This document shows, one piece after another, positions 51,240-64,000 of a stretch of 64,000 nucleotides of DNA. This DNA comes from Apostichopus japonicus (lineage: Eukaryota; Echinodermata; Holothuroidea; Aspidochirotida; Stichopodidae), in contig NC_092579.1 of the NCBI RefSeq assembly GCF_037975245.1, forward strand, positions 21,272,666-21,336,665, given 5' to 3'. Position 1 is the first letter of the stretch. Each line of letters begins with the position of its first letter. The translations under genes and the position numbers were made by a program. Under the pieces are notes generated by a model. It had not been told where the DNA came from, ran no database searches, and saw only the letters and a list, made by a program, of their open reading frames with translations.

Positions 51240-54200
51240 TTTAATACAGGTTAGATGTGAAGTATATGTACAAGGTTTTCATATGAATCATTTACAAGGA
51301 AAAGATGGTACATTGTAACCTTATATTATTTTTTGTTTATCATAGAAAATCGAGACTTGTAAATTACTCATTTCTTTGAGACTGAGACTCCATTTTATGC
51401 TGACTGGTTACTAGAAAAGTAATAATATATGCTTTGCTCGTCACAGCTCACAATGATTTTTTTTTAAAGTCGATTATACAGAAAGAGAGAGAGAAGAGAA
51501 AATGAAAGTATAGTAAACTGAAATTAGAGACTGAAGTTTTTACTTTTCCTAGTATTCATTTGTTACACTAAAATGGAGACCGGTCATGCATGCAGGGAAA
51601 ATGATTTTCTATGGGTAGTCTTTTATATACTTATACACAATTATGATGCTCTTATAGTCTTACATATGAGTTGCAATATGCTTCTTTCGCATAAATTAGC
51701 GCTCTTAGGAACAAGATCACAGTGAAGGCAATTCAAATGGCTATTTGCAATATCAGGAAATTAGAAACCGACATTCAATTGAGTGGCCAATTTTAAGCAT
51801 ACATGTTTAACATACATGGCACACACCTTAAGATAACTGCTTTATTACATTTGGATGTACTAGTAAACTTATAACAGTTTATAGTTAAAAGCTAGGTGCA
51901 GATTTCGGGGGTGCATGGTTGTGCCCCATCTCCCTTTCAACCCACACCCTCTGCCACAGGTGGAAAAAAAGTTTAAGTAGTTACTAGCACAACCTTGCGA
52001 GACATATACATAAATTTGATGGCCTAAATATGCCTCGAGAAGCACCATTTCACTTCAAAAATTTGAATATTTTTCTGGAGAGGCAATCCCCCAGACCTTA
52101 AATCAGAGTCTGGGGATGGCCCACACCCCTCCTTTTATAATCCAGCAATTCAGGCTATTCAAACAAACTATTTACATAAGTCAAACAATGACATTAAAAC
52201 CAAACCAACAATATATACCACCACATGGAAACAAGTGAAATTCAATGACGAAATGTTTACAAATTAATCATTTAATAAGATATTTATATACATTATTTAC
52301 ATTTGTTTATACTTTGACTTTTGTGTAGGTTGCATAGATGTTAATTAATTGTTTGTTTAGTTTTATCGATGTTTTTTTTATTATTTTTTTTATTTTATCC
52401 TGTAATTTCAAAGTATAAGTGTAACCCACTCACGGTAAGAATCAAAATTGTACATTCTAATAAAAGCATCCCTTTTTAAAAATGTCGTAAAATTTTAACA
52501 CCAATATTTACAACCTTCTGTGAATACCCATATACCCTCCCTTTCATATACCTCAAGACAAGCATTTTCAAGCTAGCTTCTAGAAGCTATGAATTTCAAT
52601 GAATTTCAACAAAACTCACTTACAGCAAACAGCTGCATTGGATCATGTCAACATCATTAGGGAAATGCCTATCACTTCCATGTCAGTCAAATCAAATAAC
52701 CAAATCTTACATTTTGTCAAAATGAAAAAGTGCAAAAATATTACAAGAAAAATGTTATATATTACATTACATAAGAAATTACTCCATAACACACTCTTAA
52801 ACTACAAAGTGGACACATGCAAACACACTTTACATTTTAAGTTTGCAACATTCTAACTTTCATAGAGTAATTCTTGAAGGAGAAACATAACCAACCATCT
52901 AGTCTAAGTAATCGAGGGATGACTTCCACAACTGGTTTTACAAAAACAGATACTAAAAAATCTTTAATATTCAATTTGAGTGAATGTCAGGATTTCATGC
53001 ACGACTTTAGACTTTGAGAAAATTGTAAATATGACATCATTGTGTCACAGGTTTTGAATTTTTGAATGGTTTTAACTTTTCTTAATTTTTCTAATTAAAA
53101 TGTTTAGTTTCTTTTATTAATCATGTGATATTGATGATACTACTTTATCACCTGACAGCATCACTGCTTTCATTGTCATGACAATAATGTTGAGAAACAA
53201 AGAAAAAAAAGAGATAAGTCAAATGGTACCACATCCTGATAATGATCCATATTCCCCAGACAAATTTGATATATTTTATATAAAATTATGGTACTTTTAA
53301 AGCAAAGTTAAAATGAACTGACGAAACACTCACTCACAACTATTTCACTACCTTTTGTTTTCATTTAGACTTTCAACAACACTTCGAAGGTGGCTGTGTT
53401 TTGTTATCTTCACTACTGCATGTTATCTCTGCTGGTATAAATGTACCTTACTACTTTAAATATGATACTGTTTGTATGCTCCACTTGAAATAAAAGGTTA
53501 GAGAAGCTAGCCTGCAATCAGAAAGAATTTTGAAAGTGAAAGCTCAGGCTGATGAAATCTATTTTCATGCCTTAATTAAGTTGGCATATTCAACAAAGAT
53601 CTGATTTGCATGAGAAGACTGTTTATATATTCAATCACAAAAGTCATCGAATTAGTTTCATAAACCCCATGACCTCTACTGTAATCAAAGACTGTTTGAC
53701 AGGGAAAATTCCCACGCATTCCCCAGTAAGCGTGTTGCAGACTTTTGAAGTTAGATATTGCAATCCGATAAAAATTATTTTGAAATAAAACTTGCTGCAA
53801 ACAAGTGGTTTTAGTATGTTTTCGTGGGTCAAAACAGTCTGATCGTACAACGCCATAATACTGCCATCTCTAGTTGACATCAGAACTGACCAAACGTAAC
53901 CTTCACAACGACTGTCTATCATTCATTAAAATCTCATAAAATACACAGTGAGACTAACACCAGAGAACGAATGCAAGTACTTTAAAGAAAAAACAAGTTG
54001 ATACCTTTCTTACATTCTGAATCAAATCCATAGTTAAATGAGTTTCTTTCTTTCTTCCTATTTGATAGCTGGACTCCATTTGTTAGTACTTTGCAATGCC
54101 AAATACCAAACATCATTTATCATCATCAGCTGCATGACAGATAGCTATATTTTCCCCCTATCATGTTTTAATCCCATTTCTTATCAAACATTTCTTAAGA

Positions 54201-55117
54201 CCCGCTGCATCACATAGAACTTTAAAAAGTGACGATTTTTCTTCCCTATGTGCAAGTTTGGGAGGTCCATCACGGACCTGTGGACTGTCTATTTTACGAA
54301 AATCGAGTCACGCCCCTCAAAGGTACCGAGGTGCTGGATTAAAAATTTCAATAAGGCCGGGCATGATGCTAGGGTGTACCTCTCTCAACAGTGATAAAAT
54401 GAATAGTCTGATACAAGTCTACTTTTGCCCAGAAAAAAATGCTTCATTTCAAAACATGTCCCTCTGAACCACAATAATATGACTTTAACCTCATCAACGG
54501 TTACACTTTGATTGTAATGCTACAATCGGTCTTGTTTACATGTCAGCAAAATGTTACATTAATACCTCCATAGGACATATTACATCCAATCACAGGATGA
54601 TGCAGCACCCCATTGGCAACCTTTGACCCTTCAAGAGCACAGTTAGCTACATTCTAAAATGGTTTACTGATATGGTAAAATGCTCCTTTCACAGATCTGA
54701 TATACTCTGCACTAGCAGGCTATTATAAATAGGTTTCCTCCCTCCCCCACCTTAACAGGTCTTTACTGAAACACCAAGATCCAACACTTTCTCTTTTAAC
54801 CTTTTATACACAGACATTAGTAACCTTTCCATGAGGCATACCCCTCTGAACTGCAAGATGCAACAACATGGGTTTACTTACAACCACAAGAAGGCAAAAT
54901 GCCTTCCTTACTGAAATATCCTAGCTCCTATTGTGGGCTTATATGTATACTCTAAAGAACAACATGCTACATGGCCAGGGAGGGGTGAGGAGGGGAAGGG
55001 AACAGCAAGATTCTACAGTGCTTCTTTTCAAAAGATGTGTTCAATGAACTGTAAGATGGTACAGTGCCCCCTTTTAAGAGATCAGTTCTGCTACCGTGGA
55101 CGACTCTATTATCGAAT
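51240..55117. other. Gene-free AT-rich DNA and 3' flank of the Ig-like receptor gene
   Basis: No exon or RNA gene is supported. Open frames are short and unspliced. The part nearest 55117 should hold the 3' UTR of the minus-strand receptor gene, but its end cannot be fixed from the sequence. Confidence 0.4.
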
Positions 55118-58100
55118 CTACTTAGAATAGCAAGATGATACGGTACTGTCTCTCTTGACATACGGATTCTCTGGCTGCATCATGTACTCGGACAACGGCC
55201 GGCTCAGCGACGGGAGTTTCCGGCGCGGCAGGGTTTGGTCTTGATGCTTGGAAGAGGAGGAGAGCCTGTGCCTGATCAAAGACCGGCGTTTGCGCCGATC
55301 CACTCGGTTTCGGATAGGAACCATGGATTTCAGCTGGTCGATCTGTTCCTTACCTTCTTCGATGATGTCGATGGCGGGGCAAGACGTGGACAGCTTATAG
55401 CGTTGGAACCAATTCTGGTAATCGCTGGCCCTTCTCTTCCCCAGCACGGACGAGGTCCTGTTGTTCAACGTGTGGTGCTTGCTGTCTCCCCCCTTCGACA
55501 GGTACGGGAACGTGAAGGCCTGGGTCTTCGGTAGGACCGTCTCCTTCGGAGACATGTCGTAAGCCGGGTCCGTAAAGAAGTAGAGCGCATTCTGAGCGGA
55601 GACGTTGGAAGCGTGGAGAGGGAGGCTGCTGCGTTTGTTGAAATGTGCCTCACTGACGTCGGAGGAGACACTGAACATGGAATGTCGGAAGCGCGCCGGC
55701 ATGCTGCTCTGGGACAGACGAAGATGAGCGTTTGCGTAGTGGAGGTCATCCTCGTGCGTCATCCTTGTACCGGGAATCGGTGGCAAGGAACGGGTCGGCC
55801 TCCGTGAGAGATCACGGTGCGGAGTATCACCCCCCTCGGACAGACTCGGGCTAAAAGTGGCATAAATGTGTCTCAGTTTCCAGATGCGACATTGCTTTTT
55901 CGAGCAAAAGAACAGCGCCAGGAGCAGCAGACAAGCGGAGAATGCCACATAGATCGTCAGGCACATCAAGATGTTTGAATAATCTTTCACCTCAAAGCGG
56001 ATTGCCTCCGATGCATGACCCCATGGCGTCTTGACGGTACAGACGATCACGGAGCTTTCGGATTTTTCGATGACCCACTTGATGTCTTCGGTAGATTCCA
56101 ACTCGGGGTCGGCATCCCGCCCTGGTGAGTTACAATAGAGATTATAGGAATATGGAACGGGTAACACGTTAATACGGATTGTTTTATCGTCGATCTGCTG
56201 CCCTCTCAGCGGGAGAAGGAAATTGCACGACACTCCACCGTCGGTAGTTGCATTACAGTTCAAACGTTGATCGGTCCTTTCCGTTCTTGTCTCGCGGAAG
56301 AGTGTCGAGTCGTTGCCACTCAGACATGTGACGCAGGCTTCGTTCGTCTCACTAAACGACCGGCTGAAACAGCTAACGGAGGATGTGTTCTGCTGTACGT
56401 TAACAAACACTTCCAGGGATTTTTCCTCGCCCCAAGCACAGTGATAATAACCGCTACCACTACTACTCGAGACTGAAAAACGTGCGGCGGTGTAATCGCA
56501 AGCTTCCTCCTCCCTTACGCTCCTATTATGTGTGGTGTAATTAATCTCTCCAGCGTCCTCTTTCTCCGGTCTATACTTTAATAAGACAACATCCTGCAGA
56601 GGAACAATAAAAAAGAAGAGAGGGATTTAACTTCAGAAAAAGAAATCATAAATTCATATTCAGGCGGTGCATGATGCAAACAGGCTGAGCTTGGAACTCA
56701 AACATTGATTTTTTTGTCAGAAATGAAAAGAATGACCTGTACTGCATCATCCAAGTGTATTCATGATAGATGACGTGTATTTCAGCTTTACTCTAACACT
56801 CAAACCAGTCTATACAGTGGCGGAGCTAGGGGTATTGGTCAGGGGGGGCGAGAATGGTCTGTAGGGGTGCTTTCAACCTTATCTAAGCGGAGCGCCACCA
56901 CACTGGTTGGCGCGGAGCGTACAGACATTTTTTGAGTAAAGATACTCCCTAGATCACCGGAAATGACCCTTTCTGGGCCTTGCTAATTTGCAGATAAGCG
57001 GGGAAAAAATAGGTGTCATCGCCATTTTGTTAGAAAATTACACCAACAAAATGTGACAAATGTCAATAGGTATTTGAGAGCGCAATAAAAAAGTCAATAA
57101 TCGTGAATAAGTAAAAAGTGGTAAAAAGCTGAAAAGGGCGCCAGCAGTCCATTTCAGTCCATCAGGGGGGCATCCCCTCTGACTGTATGGATGCTCCGCC
57201 ACTGAGTCTATAGCTACACTGGTTGGAAAGATACACATTTTGCAAACTGTTTGGTTTTTGGGGGGGGGGGCACAATCCACCCAGAAAAGGGTTGGAGAGT
57301 TAATACATTACAATTGAAAAACCAACTGCATCCCTCCGTTCCGTATTTGTAAGTTTAATGCTGTGTGTAGTGTAATTGCAAAGGTATAAGTGTAAATTGT
57401 GAGATCTAACATTATAACTGTTTTTTTCCATCTGATTTGTAGATAATATGCAATGTTTATAGAGCATATCCAAATGAGATCCAACGTTATAATTGTGATC
57501 TACATTTGTTGACGTACCGTTGTACAGTACCATTTTAGTAAACATGCGATGTAATAGAAAAAAACAGTTTGGGATTCAGCAAAACGGTACGAATGAAGAA
57601 ACAAAATGTCCTGCTATAGTTTTTGCCATCATAAATGATATTTAGCCATAACTATAAGCGAGCCTAGAAATATCACAATTTTTAACCACTGGATATTTAA
57701 GAAAATGCGAGAGCTTAAAGTATCAACTGACTTGGAAAATCATGTTCCCACTGGCAATTTCTTGTATTACAAAAACAGGTAAGTAATACTGCCCAATACT
57801 ATTCTTTGCTGAACAATAATAAGCAGTAATAATACAGAGCTTATGTTATAGGTACAGAAATCATGCCAATTATTTGACTGATAATTATTATTAATTAACA
57901 GACTTAACATATGTCTATGTTTATACTTTATGTCTACCTGCAGAAAAATGCCAGTGCCCTTTTTCTTCTACTGGCAAAACTGAGAAATCTACTGGCATTT
58001 AGCCAGCAAATACAGTAGCCTGAATTTTGAGGCCTGGTATTGCAGCAACATACAGTAATAAAGCTGGATACTCAGGTAAAATTATTATGACCATAAAATA

Positions 58101-60531
58101 TGTTTCTTCCGTAATTCAGTTAATGATTCAACGAACATGACCATATTTTATGCATAGTTCATCAACAATGGACTAAATCAGTCTTCAAGAATTTCTCTTT
58201 TTAAATTGTGTCTAGGAATGAAAGAAAGTCAAACAGTTTTTGATATAATTGTGAGGATCAATAACAATTATAAAAAAATGCACTGTCACTAGGGCAATGT
58301 TAATATAGCTAATTGAAAGGTTATTATCCATGTTGGTCTAAAATCTAGCATAAAGAGGAAAGAAACTTGATAATAAAACTCTTCAGTAAACAAAAATAGC
58401 TGTCAAAACTGACACCATGTGCATTTATATTTTTCTAAGGTCTTTAATCTGAGAATAATTATTCTTTACTGATGAAAAAAAAAATCAAGAGGCAATATTG
58501 ATGTTCGGGGAAAAGTTCTAGTTTTTTATCATAAGCAGATCACGTTACCCACATGTGACAGAACATTACCTCATATTAACAACCTTTAAGTATAAGGCTG
58601 ATATATCGACACCCTTAATAAATATTCATTGCTGAAATAACATGAATAACGATAGTGTCAATCAAGGCATCCTATTGGTGTATCTGTACATAGAGACATG
58701 TCGTAGATTGTGATTGGTTAATTCTAACAGACAGAATTGTCATTGTTTGAATATTCATGACAACTGCTCCTCGTGTACTTGCACTGTATTTACTTTCAGA
58801 AGACAAAAAGAAATTTCAAAGATGCCATATATGACTCCAACAGTGTAAGATGTAAGGACCAAACAAGCACAAATGGATTAATTAAACACAGATCTATTAA
58901 GAGCAGCTAAAACTGACATTGCTTTTAACAGACCTCTGGTATTCAAACTACTTTGCTTGGTGACCCCAATTATCACATTCAATTTTTTTTCGGATTTCAG
59001 GGTGTTAAGTCACAAAATGGAGTTATACTGTGCAGCATTTAAAGTAATTTGAGTCCATGTATTTTTTTCCTGCAAACATTGGAAATTATTTTCTTTTGAA
59101 TTTTTGGTGGACCTCCAAAACTGTTTTGGCCAACCCAAAAAAGGGTCTACGACCCCGACTTTGAACAATGGGGCTGTAGACAACAGACTAATGCTATTCA
59201 TTATTCTCCACAGCCATGATTACATATTATAAACCATTAGATATATTCTGACAATTTATTCTAATCAAAAGCCTTAACTTATGATTATATTAATTTTACC
59301 AGAACTTAGTCTATTAAATCTCTATCATTGCTATTGGTATTTACAAAAAGTTGATATATATAATCATGGGGGGGGTTCTTTTGGAAGATGTTTTGTTGTC
59401 ATGATCAAGGGGGAGAGGGGGAGGCTGTATTATAAGCTGTTATTCAACTAACGGTAGATGGGATTCTTGAAACATGTTGCACTCTAGGTTCTGTGTTTCT
59501 GATTTGACACCATACTATAATTCATTAGTGTTATTTTAACTGTTTAGATGAGACGGTATTGTGCTGAAGATGAGTTCCCCTACAAAGAAGTTGAAGAGGC
59601 GAAGAGTCCATGGAAATGGTTCTCCCTAATCCACTCAAGATTGGGCTGGGTGGAAAATGTACAAATGTACCATGAGGAGGGGTCTGATCTAAGGGAACGG
59701 AATATACTGCAATGGTTGGGCTAGTTTCCTGTTTAATTGTTACATCACAAACAAAATTCAAAGTTAATGTTTAATCCTTCTTGGGTGGCAACAGTATAGG
59801 CTGAATCTCTTGATCAATATGGGCTTACTTGACTTTATACTAACTTACAGATTCCTACAGCTAATAGCGGTTTGCTGATGACAATATTATCGACATGGAA
59901 ATTTCAATGAGTGAATTAACATGGCGATGATGGCACAAGCAAACAGCAATTTGGGCCATAGGTGGGGTCACTTTATTTAACGAGTAGCCATGACTATACT
60001 TTTGTAAAAAAGACAGTGAGTGCATGGACTGGCTGGATTTTAGCTCTTGGTCAAGCTGTTAATAAAATATAGGGGAATGGTATTGGGTTAACTTAAATCC
60101 TCAAAAATGCTTTCCCCACAATATCCAATCTGATGAGTGATACACTTGCCTACAGGTAATGAATATGAAATTCTTTTTATAGGTAATATGGGGAAAGAAA
60201 ACAGCTACAAGAATTAAGGCATATCCTGCTTGAAACAACACACTTGAAAAGATCGCTAATGCTTTGACACCGAAGCCCTGTGCCAAAAGTTTGCCTTGAT
60301 ATTTTAATAAATAGAACAAATATAATCTTGACAAGAAAAAAACAACAAGAAAAAAAGGCAGAAAATCTTGTTCACCTGTGTGGAATTACGATCACTGAAG
60401 AGGCAATAAAATGTCTGATTTTTGCCGTCCCGAACGTTTTCAGACGGAACCATCAGATGAACTTCTGCTTGTGAAACACGGATGATAAAAACTGCCAAAC
60501 AGGCGATGATACCCAAAACGTACGATGCCAT
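55118..60531 (-). CDS. Single-pass Ig-like receptor with long cytoplasmic tail, two coding exons
   Basis: Coding exons are 60531-60376 and 56593-55118, joined in phase 0 across GT/AG: 1632 nt, 543 aa plus stop. Residues 1-22 form a signal peptide (ASYVLGIIACLAVFIIRVSQA). Residues 23 to about 120 look like one V-type Ig fold, with Cys43 in TFYCLF and Cys104 in the hallmark SGYYHCAW. A second cysteine-bearing region follows, with Cys175 and Cys237 (VIVCTVKTPWG) possibly bridging another Ig-like fold. Residues 260-282 are the membrane helix (ILMCLTIYVAFSACLLLLAL). The 261-residue tail is basic and Ser-rich, with a class I SH3 motif RSLPPIP (320-326) and a YxN motif (Tyr338). An in-frame ATG at 60585 would add 18 residues and weaken the signal peptide, so I chose 60531. 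I do not recognise an orthologue. A cell-surface recognition or adhesion receptor is inferred. Confidence 0.8.
56594..60375 (-). other. Intron of the Ig-like receptor gene
   Basis: The 3.8-kb intron has donor CAG|GTGAAC and acceptor ctctgcag. It contains the complete hAT-like MITE near its 3' end and a diverged repeat at about 57950-58045 that resembles 27465-27530 (actggcaaa ... agccagtaaata). No coding exon was found within it, but small extra exons cannot be excluded. Confidence 0.6.
56815..57204 (+). mobile_element. Complete hAT-like MITE with 8-bp target duplication
   Basis: Terminal inverted repeats cagtggcggagc and gctccgccactg bound a 390-bp non-coding element. Identical 8-bp flanks agtctata lie at 56807-56814 and 57205-57212. 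An 8-bp duplication and CAG...CTG ends fit the hAT superfamily. Two truncated relatives lie at 29255-29607 and 35705-35967. Confidence 0.88.
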
Positions 60532-60585
60532 GATGTAGCGGTTTGATATAGCTTCAGATATAGAATTGCTTTGAGGACTAAACAT

Positions 60586-62387
60586 ATCACTTGTCCATAC
60601 GGAGCATCACTTTATACTTTCTCCAACTGCACGAGACACTTGTCAAAATTATTGCCACTCAGATAACATGGTTTGTTACACAATCCATCTTTTAGAATTA
60701 TATCGTAAACTTTGTTTTAAGTTATTAACTTGCTACACAAATGTTCCAAAAACTTGTAAAATGGAGTCTCGTCCAAGAGAAGTCAAATTATACAAAGACC
60801 GGCCAGAGTGATAGATATACTTTTCCAGGATGATCTCAGACATGTGGTCACCGTAGTAACTGTCCTGCAGTGAATATTAGTTATTTTCACGTCCAGATCA
60901 AGATAGGTTTTACAACGGTAAAATTACCAGCAGATTCAACAAAGATCTTTGTCTGAAAAAAACCCTCTTTTGACATATGGACATCACCAAAAAGCTAAGG
61001 TCTGGTATTTTTTTTCTGTGATATGAGTCGGTGGACATCTGACTGCTTCTACATCAAACATTTGCAAATGTGCCTCTGACCTCTACATAAAATCGAGCTA
61101 CTGCTCTATGTCTATGCTTTCGTAATAAAAATATCTCACATACATTAATGCGAAACCAAACCTCGAAAATAGATGAATGCATCTTAACAAAAGTGCTCTC
61201 TGCATTATTTCTTTATCTGACCGATACGAAAGTGAAAAAAACAGTACTCGGAGTGCCTGTAATGTGGTTATTTTAAAAATAGCTTTCAATTTTAATCATC
61301 TCTCGATGGGTATATAAAAGCGGCTAACGATCAATTTCTTTGATTGACAACCCAAACAAAGATATAAAAACAGTTCTGCTAAAGACCTATGAATACTCAC
61401 GCCATATAATTGCCACCATTGAGGGTGGCCATTTTTACTTTCGTTAGGGTTTTTCTAGGCATCTGTTTGTCTTATTCCCTTTTGTGAAATTGTGAGAACT
61501 GCAGCGTTCGCAAGTTAAGGTGAACTGATTATCATTCTGCACGTCAACACTGTAGGATTAATGACCTCGAAGCTGCTACAAGAATATAAACAATATCTGC
61601 CCACGTTTCAGGGTCTTTCAAAGAGATCGAGAGAGACAGCATGGTTTCGTTTACTTCGTCGTATTACTTAGATGAAAAGTCCCGCAACGATCCAGATTTG
61701 GATATGTACTGGTGGCCAGCTTACCTTCTTCATCATAATAATAATCTCCTTTATAATAATAATCAACAGATATTTTTACGAGGCTTAAGCGACCGCAGAT
61801 GTGGGAAAATCTGCAAGGGCTTATGGATTACACACTTACATGTCGGGTAGCTTCCAGTTCAACATTTTAACTCAAATTTGGAATCTTTTCAATTAGAAAG
61901 TCATATCAGATGGGAAAACCGGCAGATTGCTCTTGGATGAAAAACCCACCTAACTATGACCCCGGCCGGGTATCGAACCCGGAAGCTCCCGATTGCTAAG
62001 CCTGATAGCTTCAAATGCCACTGCCTTTATCCACTCGGCCACAGCACCTGTTTCTGTCTCCTCATAACCTCATCACCCCAATATGGCCTTCAAAACGGAA
62101 AAAAGGGTGGAAACCACTCTTCACCCCAAAACTCCCCGAATCATAAAACAGATACTCATCGGGCTGTGCGAAACTGATGATCCAACAATTCCAACTCCTC
62201 AGTGAACGCTGAAAGAGGTCTCGATTACAAACAGTTCTGTAAGATTGAAACAGATATTATCTGAGTCGGCAAAATTCAGTTCTAAGCACTTTGAGTGGCA
62301 AAGTGAGGAGGAAGGTCATTGACCGGTTCGGGTCTGGTCAAAGTGGGTGCATAATGCTTAAAAGATTACAATTTCACTCTAGGCATA
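60586..62387. other. Upstream flank of the Ig-like receptor gene
   Basis: The receptor promoter should lie near 60600-61400 on the minus strand, but no TATA box or initiator can be assigned with confidence. No other gene is seen apart from the SINE at 61957-62049. Confidence 0.35.
61957..62049 (-). repeat. tRNA-derived SINE head
   Basis: The minus strand reads ggtgctgtggccgagtggat, a good box A, then gggttcgataccc, a good box B, about 50 bases later. The spacing suggests a type II (Ser/Leu-like) ancestor. The acceptor stem does not pair, so this is a SINE head or a tRNA pseudogene. Confidence 0.6.
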
Positions 62388-64000
62388 GCATTACCAAAAC
62401 CATGTCCGTTTTCTCCACTTGATCCTCCAATTTTAATAGTGTGTTACCAAAACCACGTGCAGTTCTCTCCACTTGATCCTCCGAGTTTAACAGCGTGTTA
62501 CCAAAACCACGTACAGTTCTCTCCACTTGATCCTCCGAGTTTAATAGCGTGTAACCAAACCATATACAGTTCTCTCCACTTGACCTCCGATTTTATTAGC
62601 GTGTTACCAAACCATATACAGTTTTCTCCACTTGATCTCCGATTTTATTAGCGTGTTACCAAAACCACATACAGTTCTCTCCACTTGATCCTCCGAGTTT
62701 GATAGCGTGTAACCAAACCATATACAGTTCTCTCCACTTGACCTCCGATTTTATTAGCGTGTTACCAAACCATATACAGTTTTCTCCACTTGATCTCCGA
62801 GTTTATTAGCGTGTTACCAAAACCATGTATAGTTCTTTTCACTTGGATCTTCTGATTTTATAGCGTGTTACCATAACCACAAACGTTTCTCTCCACTTGA
62901 TCCTCCAAGTTTAATAGCGTGTTACCAAAACCACATACAGTTCTCTCCACTTGATCCTCCGAGTTTAATAGCGTGTTACCAAACCATATACAGTTTTCTC
63001 CACTTGATCTCCGAGTTTATTAGCGTGTTACCAAAACCATGTATAGTTCTTTTCACTTGGATCTTCTGATTTTATAGCGTGTTACCATAACCACATACGT
63101 TTCTCTCCACCTGATCCTCCGAGTTTAATAGCGTGTTACCAAAACCATGTACAGTTCTCTCCACTTGATCCTCCGAGTTTAATAGCGTGTGACCAAACCA
63201 TATACAGTCCTCTCCACTTGACCTCCGATTTTATTAGCGTGTTACCAAACCATATACAGTTCTCTCCACTTGACCTCCGAATTTATTAGCGTGTTACCAA
63301 ACCATATACAGTTTTCTCCACTTGATCTCCGAGTTTATTAGCGTGTTACCAAAACCATGTATAGTTCTTTTCACTTGGATCTTCTGATTTTATAGCGTGT
63401 TACCATAACCACATACGTTTCTCTCCACTTGATCCTCCGAGTTTAATAGCGTGTTACCAAAACCACATACAGTTCTCTCCACTTGATCCTCCGAGTTTAA
63501 TAGCGTGTGACCAAACCATATACAGTTCTCTCCACTTGATCTCCGAGTTTATTAGCGTGTTACCAAAACCATGTATAGTTCTTTTCACTTGGATCTTCTG
63601 ATTTTATAGCGTGTTACCATAACCACATACGTTTCTCTCCACTTGATCCTCCGAGTTTAATAGCGTGTTACCAAAACCACATACAGTTCTCTCCACTTGA
63701 CCTCCGATTTTATTAGCGTGTGACCAAACCATATACAGTTCTCTCCACTTGACCTCCGATTTTATTAGCGTGTTACCAAACCATATACAGTTCTCTCCAC
63801 TTGACCTCCGATTTTATTAGCGTGTTACCAAACCATATACAGTTTTCTCCACTTGATCTCCGAGTTTATTAGCGTGTTACCAAAACCATGTATAGTTCTT
63901 TTCACTTGGATCTTCTGATTTTATAGCGTGTTACCATAACCACAAACGTTTCTCTCCACTTGATCCTCCAAGTTTAATAGCGTGTTACCAAAACCACATA
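62388..64000 (+). repeat. Satellite array of 52-54 bp units with higher-order pattern, runs off the window
   Basis: About 31 units of the form gtgttaccaaaaccatatac / agttctctccacttgatc / ctccgagtttaatagc are visible. Five variant types recur in a regular order (see findings). Frames inside it come from the repeat and are not treated as genes. The array continues past the right edge. Confidence 0.95.

Noticed and set aside
62439-62651. Repetitive frame (CYQNHVQFSPLDPPSL)
   Set aside because: It is the satellite unit read in one frame; variants of 52 bp break the frame, so no protein is maintained.

Overview
This is a eukaryotic window, not a prokaryotic one. The genes have spliced exons with GT/AG junctions, the sequence is AT-rich, introns run from hundreds of bases to several kilobases, and non-autonomous transposons and satellites are common. 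The proteins point to a marine invertebrate deuterostome, most likely an echinoderm. That assignment is inferred from protein similarity and the style of the repeats; no database search was possible.

Layout: (1) 0.9-5.5 kb, minus strand: a complete six-exon tektin-4/tektin-A type gene for a ciliary doublet-microtubule protein. (2) 5.5-6.8 kb: a divergent promoter region. (3) 6.85-13.3 kb, plus strand: a complete six-exon ALYREF/THOC4 mRNA-export adaptor. (4) 13.3-28.9 kb: ALYREF 3' UTR, repeats and a candidate distal non-coding first exon near 17.4 kb. (5) 29.0-32.8 kb, plus strand: a complete five-exon Rho GDP-dissociation inhibitor. (6) 32.8-40 kb: 3' UTR, then repeats. (7) 40.06-43.28 kb, plus strand: the 3' part of an unrecognised gene with a helical/charged exon and an acidic, serine-rich C-terminal exon. 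(8) 43.3-55.1 kb: gene-poor and full of repeats, including a hAT-like MITE, tRNA-derived SINE units, a large fold-back and AT-rich degenerate arrays. (9) 55.1-60.5 kb, minus strand: a two-coding-exon single-pass membrane protein with an Ig-like ectodomain and a 261-residue tail, best described as an orphan immune-type receptor. (10) 60.6-64 kb: a SINE, then from 62.39 kb to the window edge a satellite with a higher-order pattern of about 52-54 bp units.

The genes are ordinary, independently transcribed loci and do not form one pathway. ALYREF followed by RhoGDI in the same orientation matches the order I recall for the human ALYREF-ARHGDIA pair on 17q25.3, so this may be an old syntenic block. 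I found no clear new multi-gene system. The items most worth a second look are the Ig-like receptor, the ALYREF-RhoGDI linkage, the higher-order satellite, a dispersed repeat carrying nuclear-receptor DR1-like sites, TAGGCCTA clusters near gene starts, and several MITE families with visible target-site duplications.
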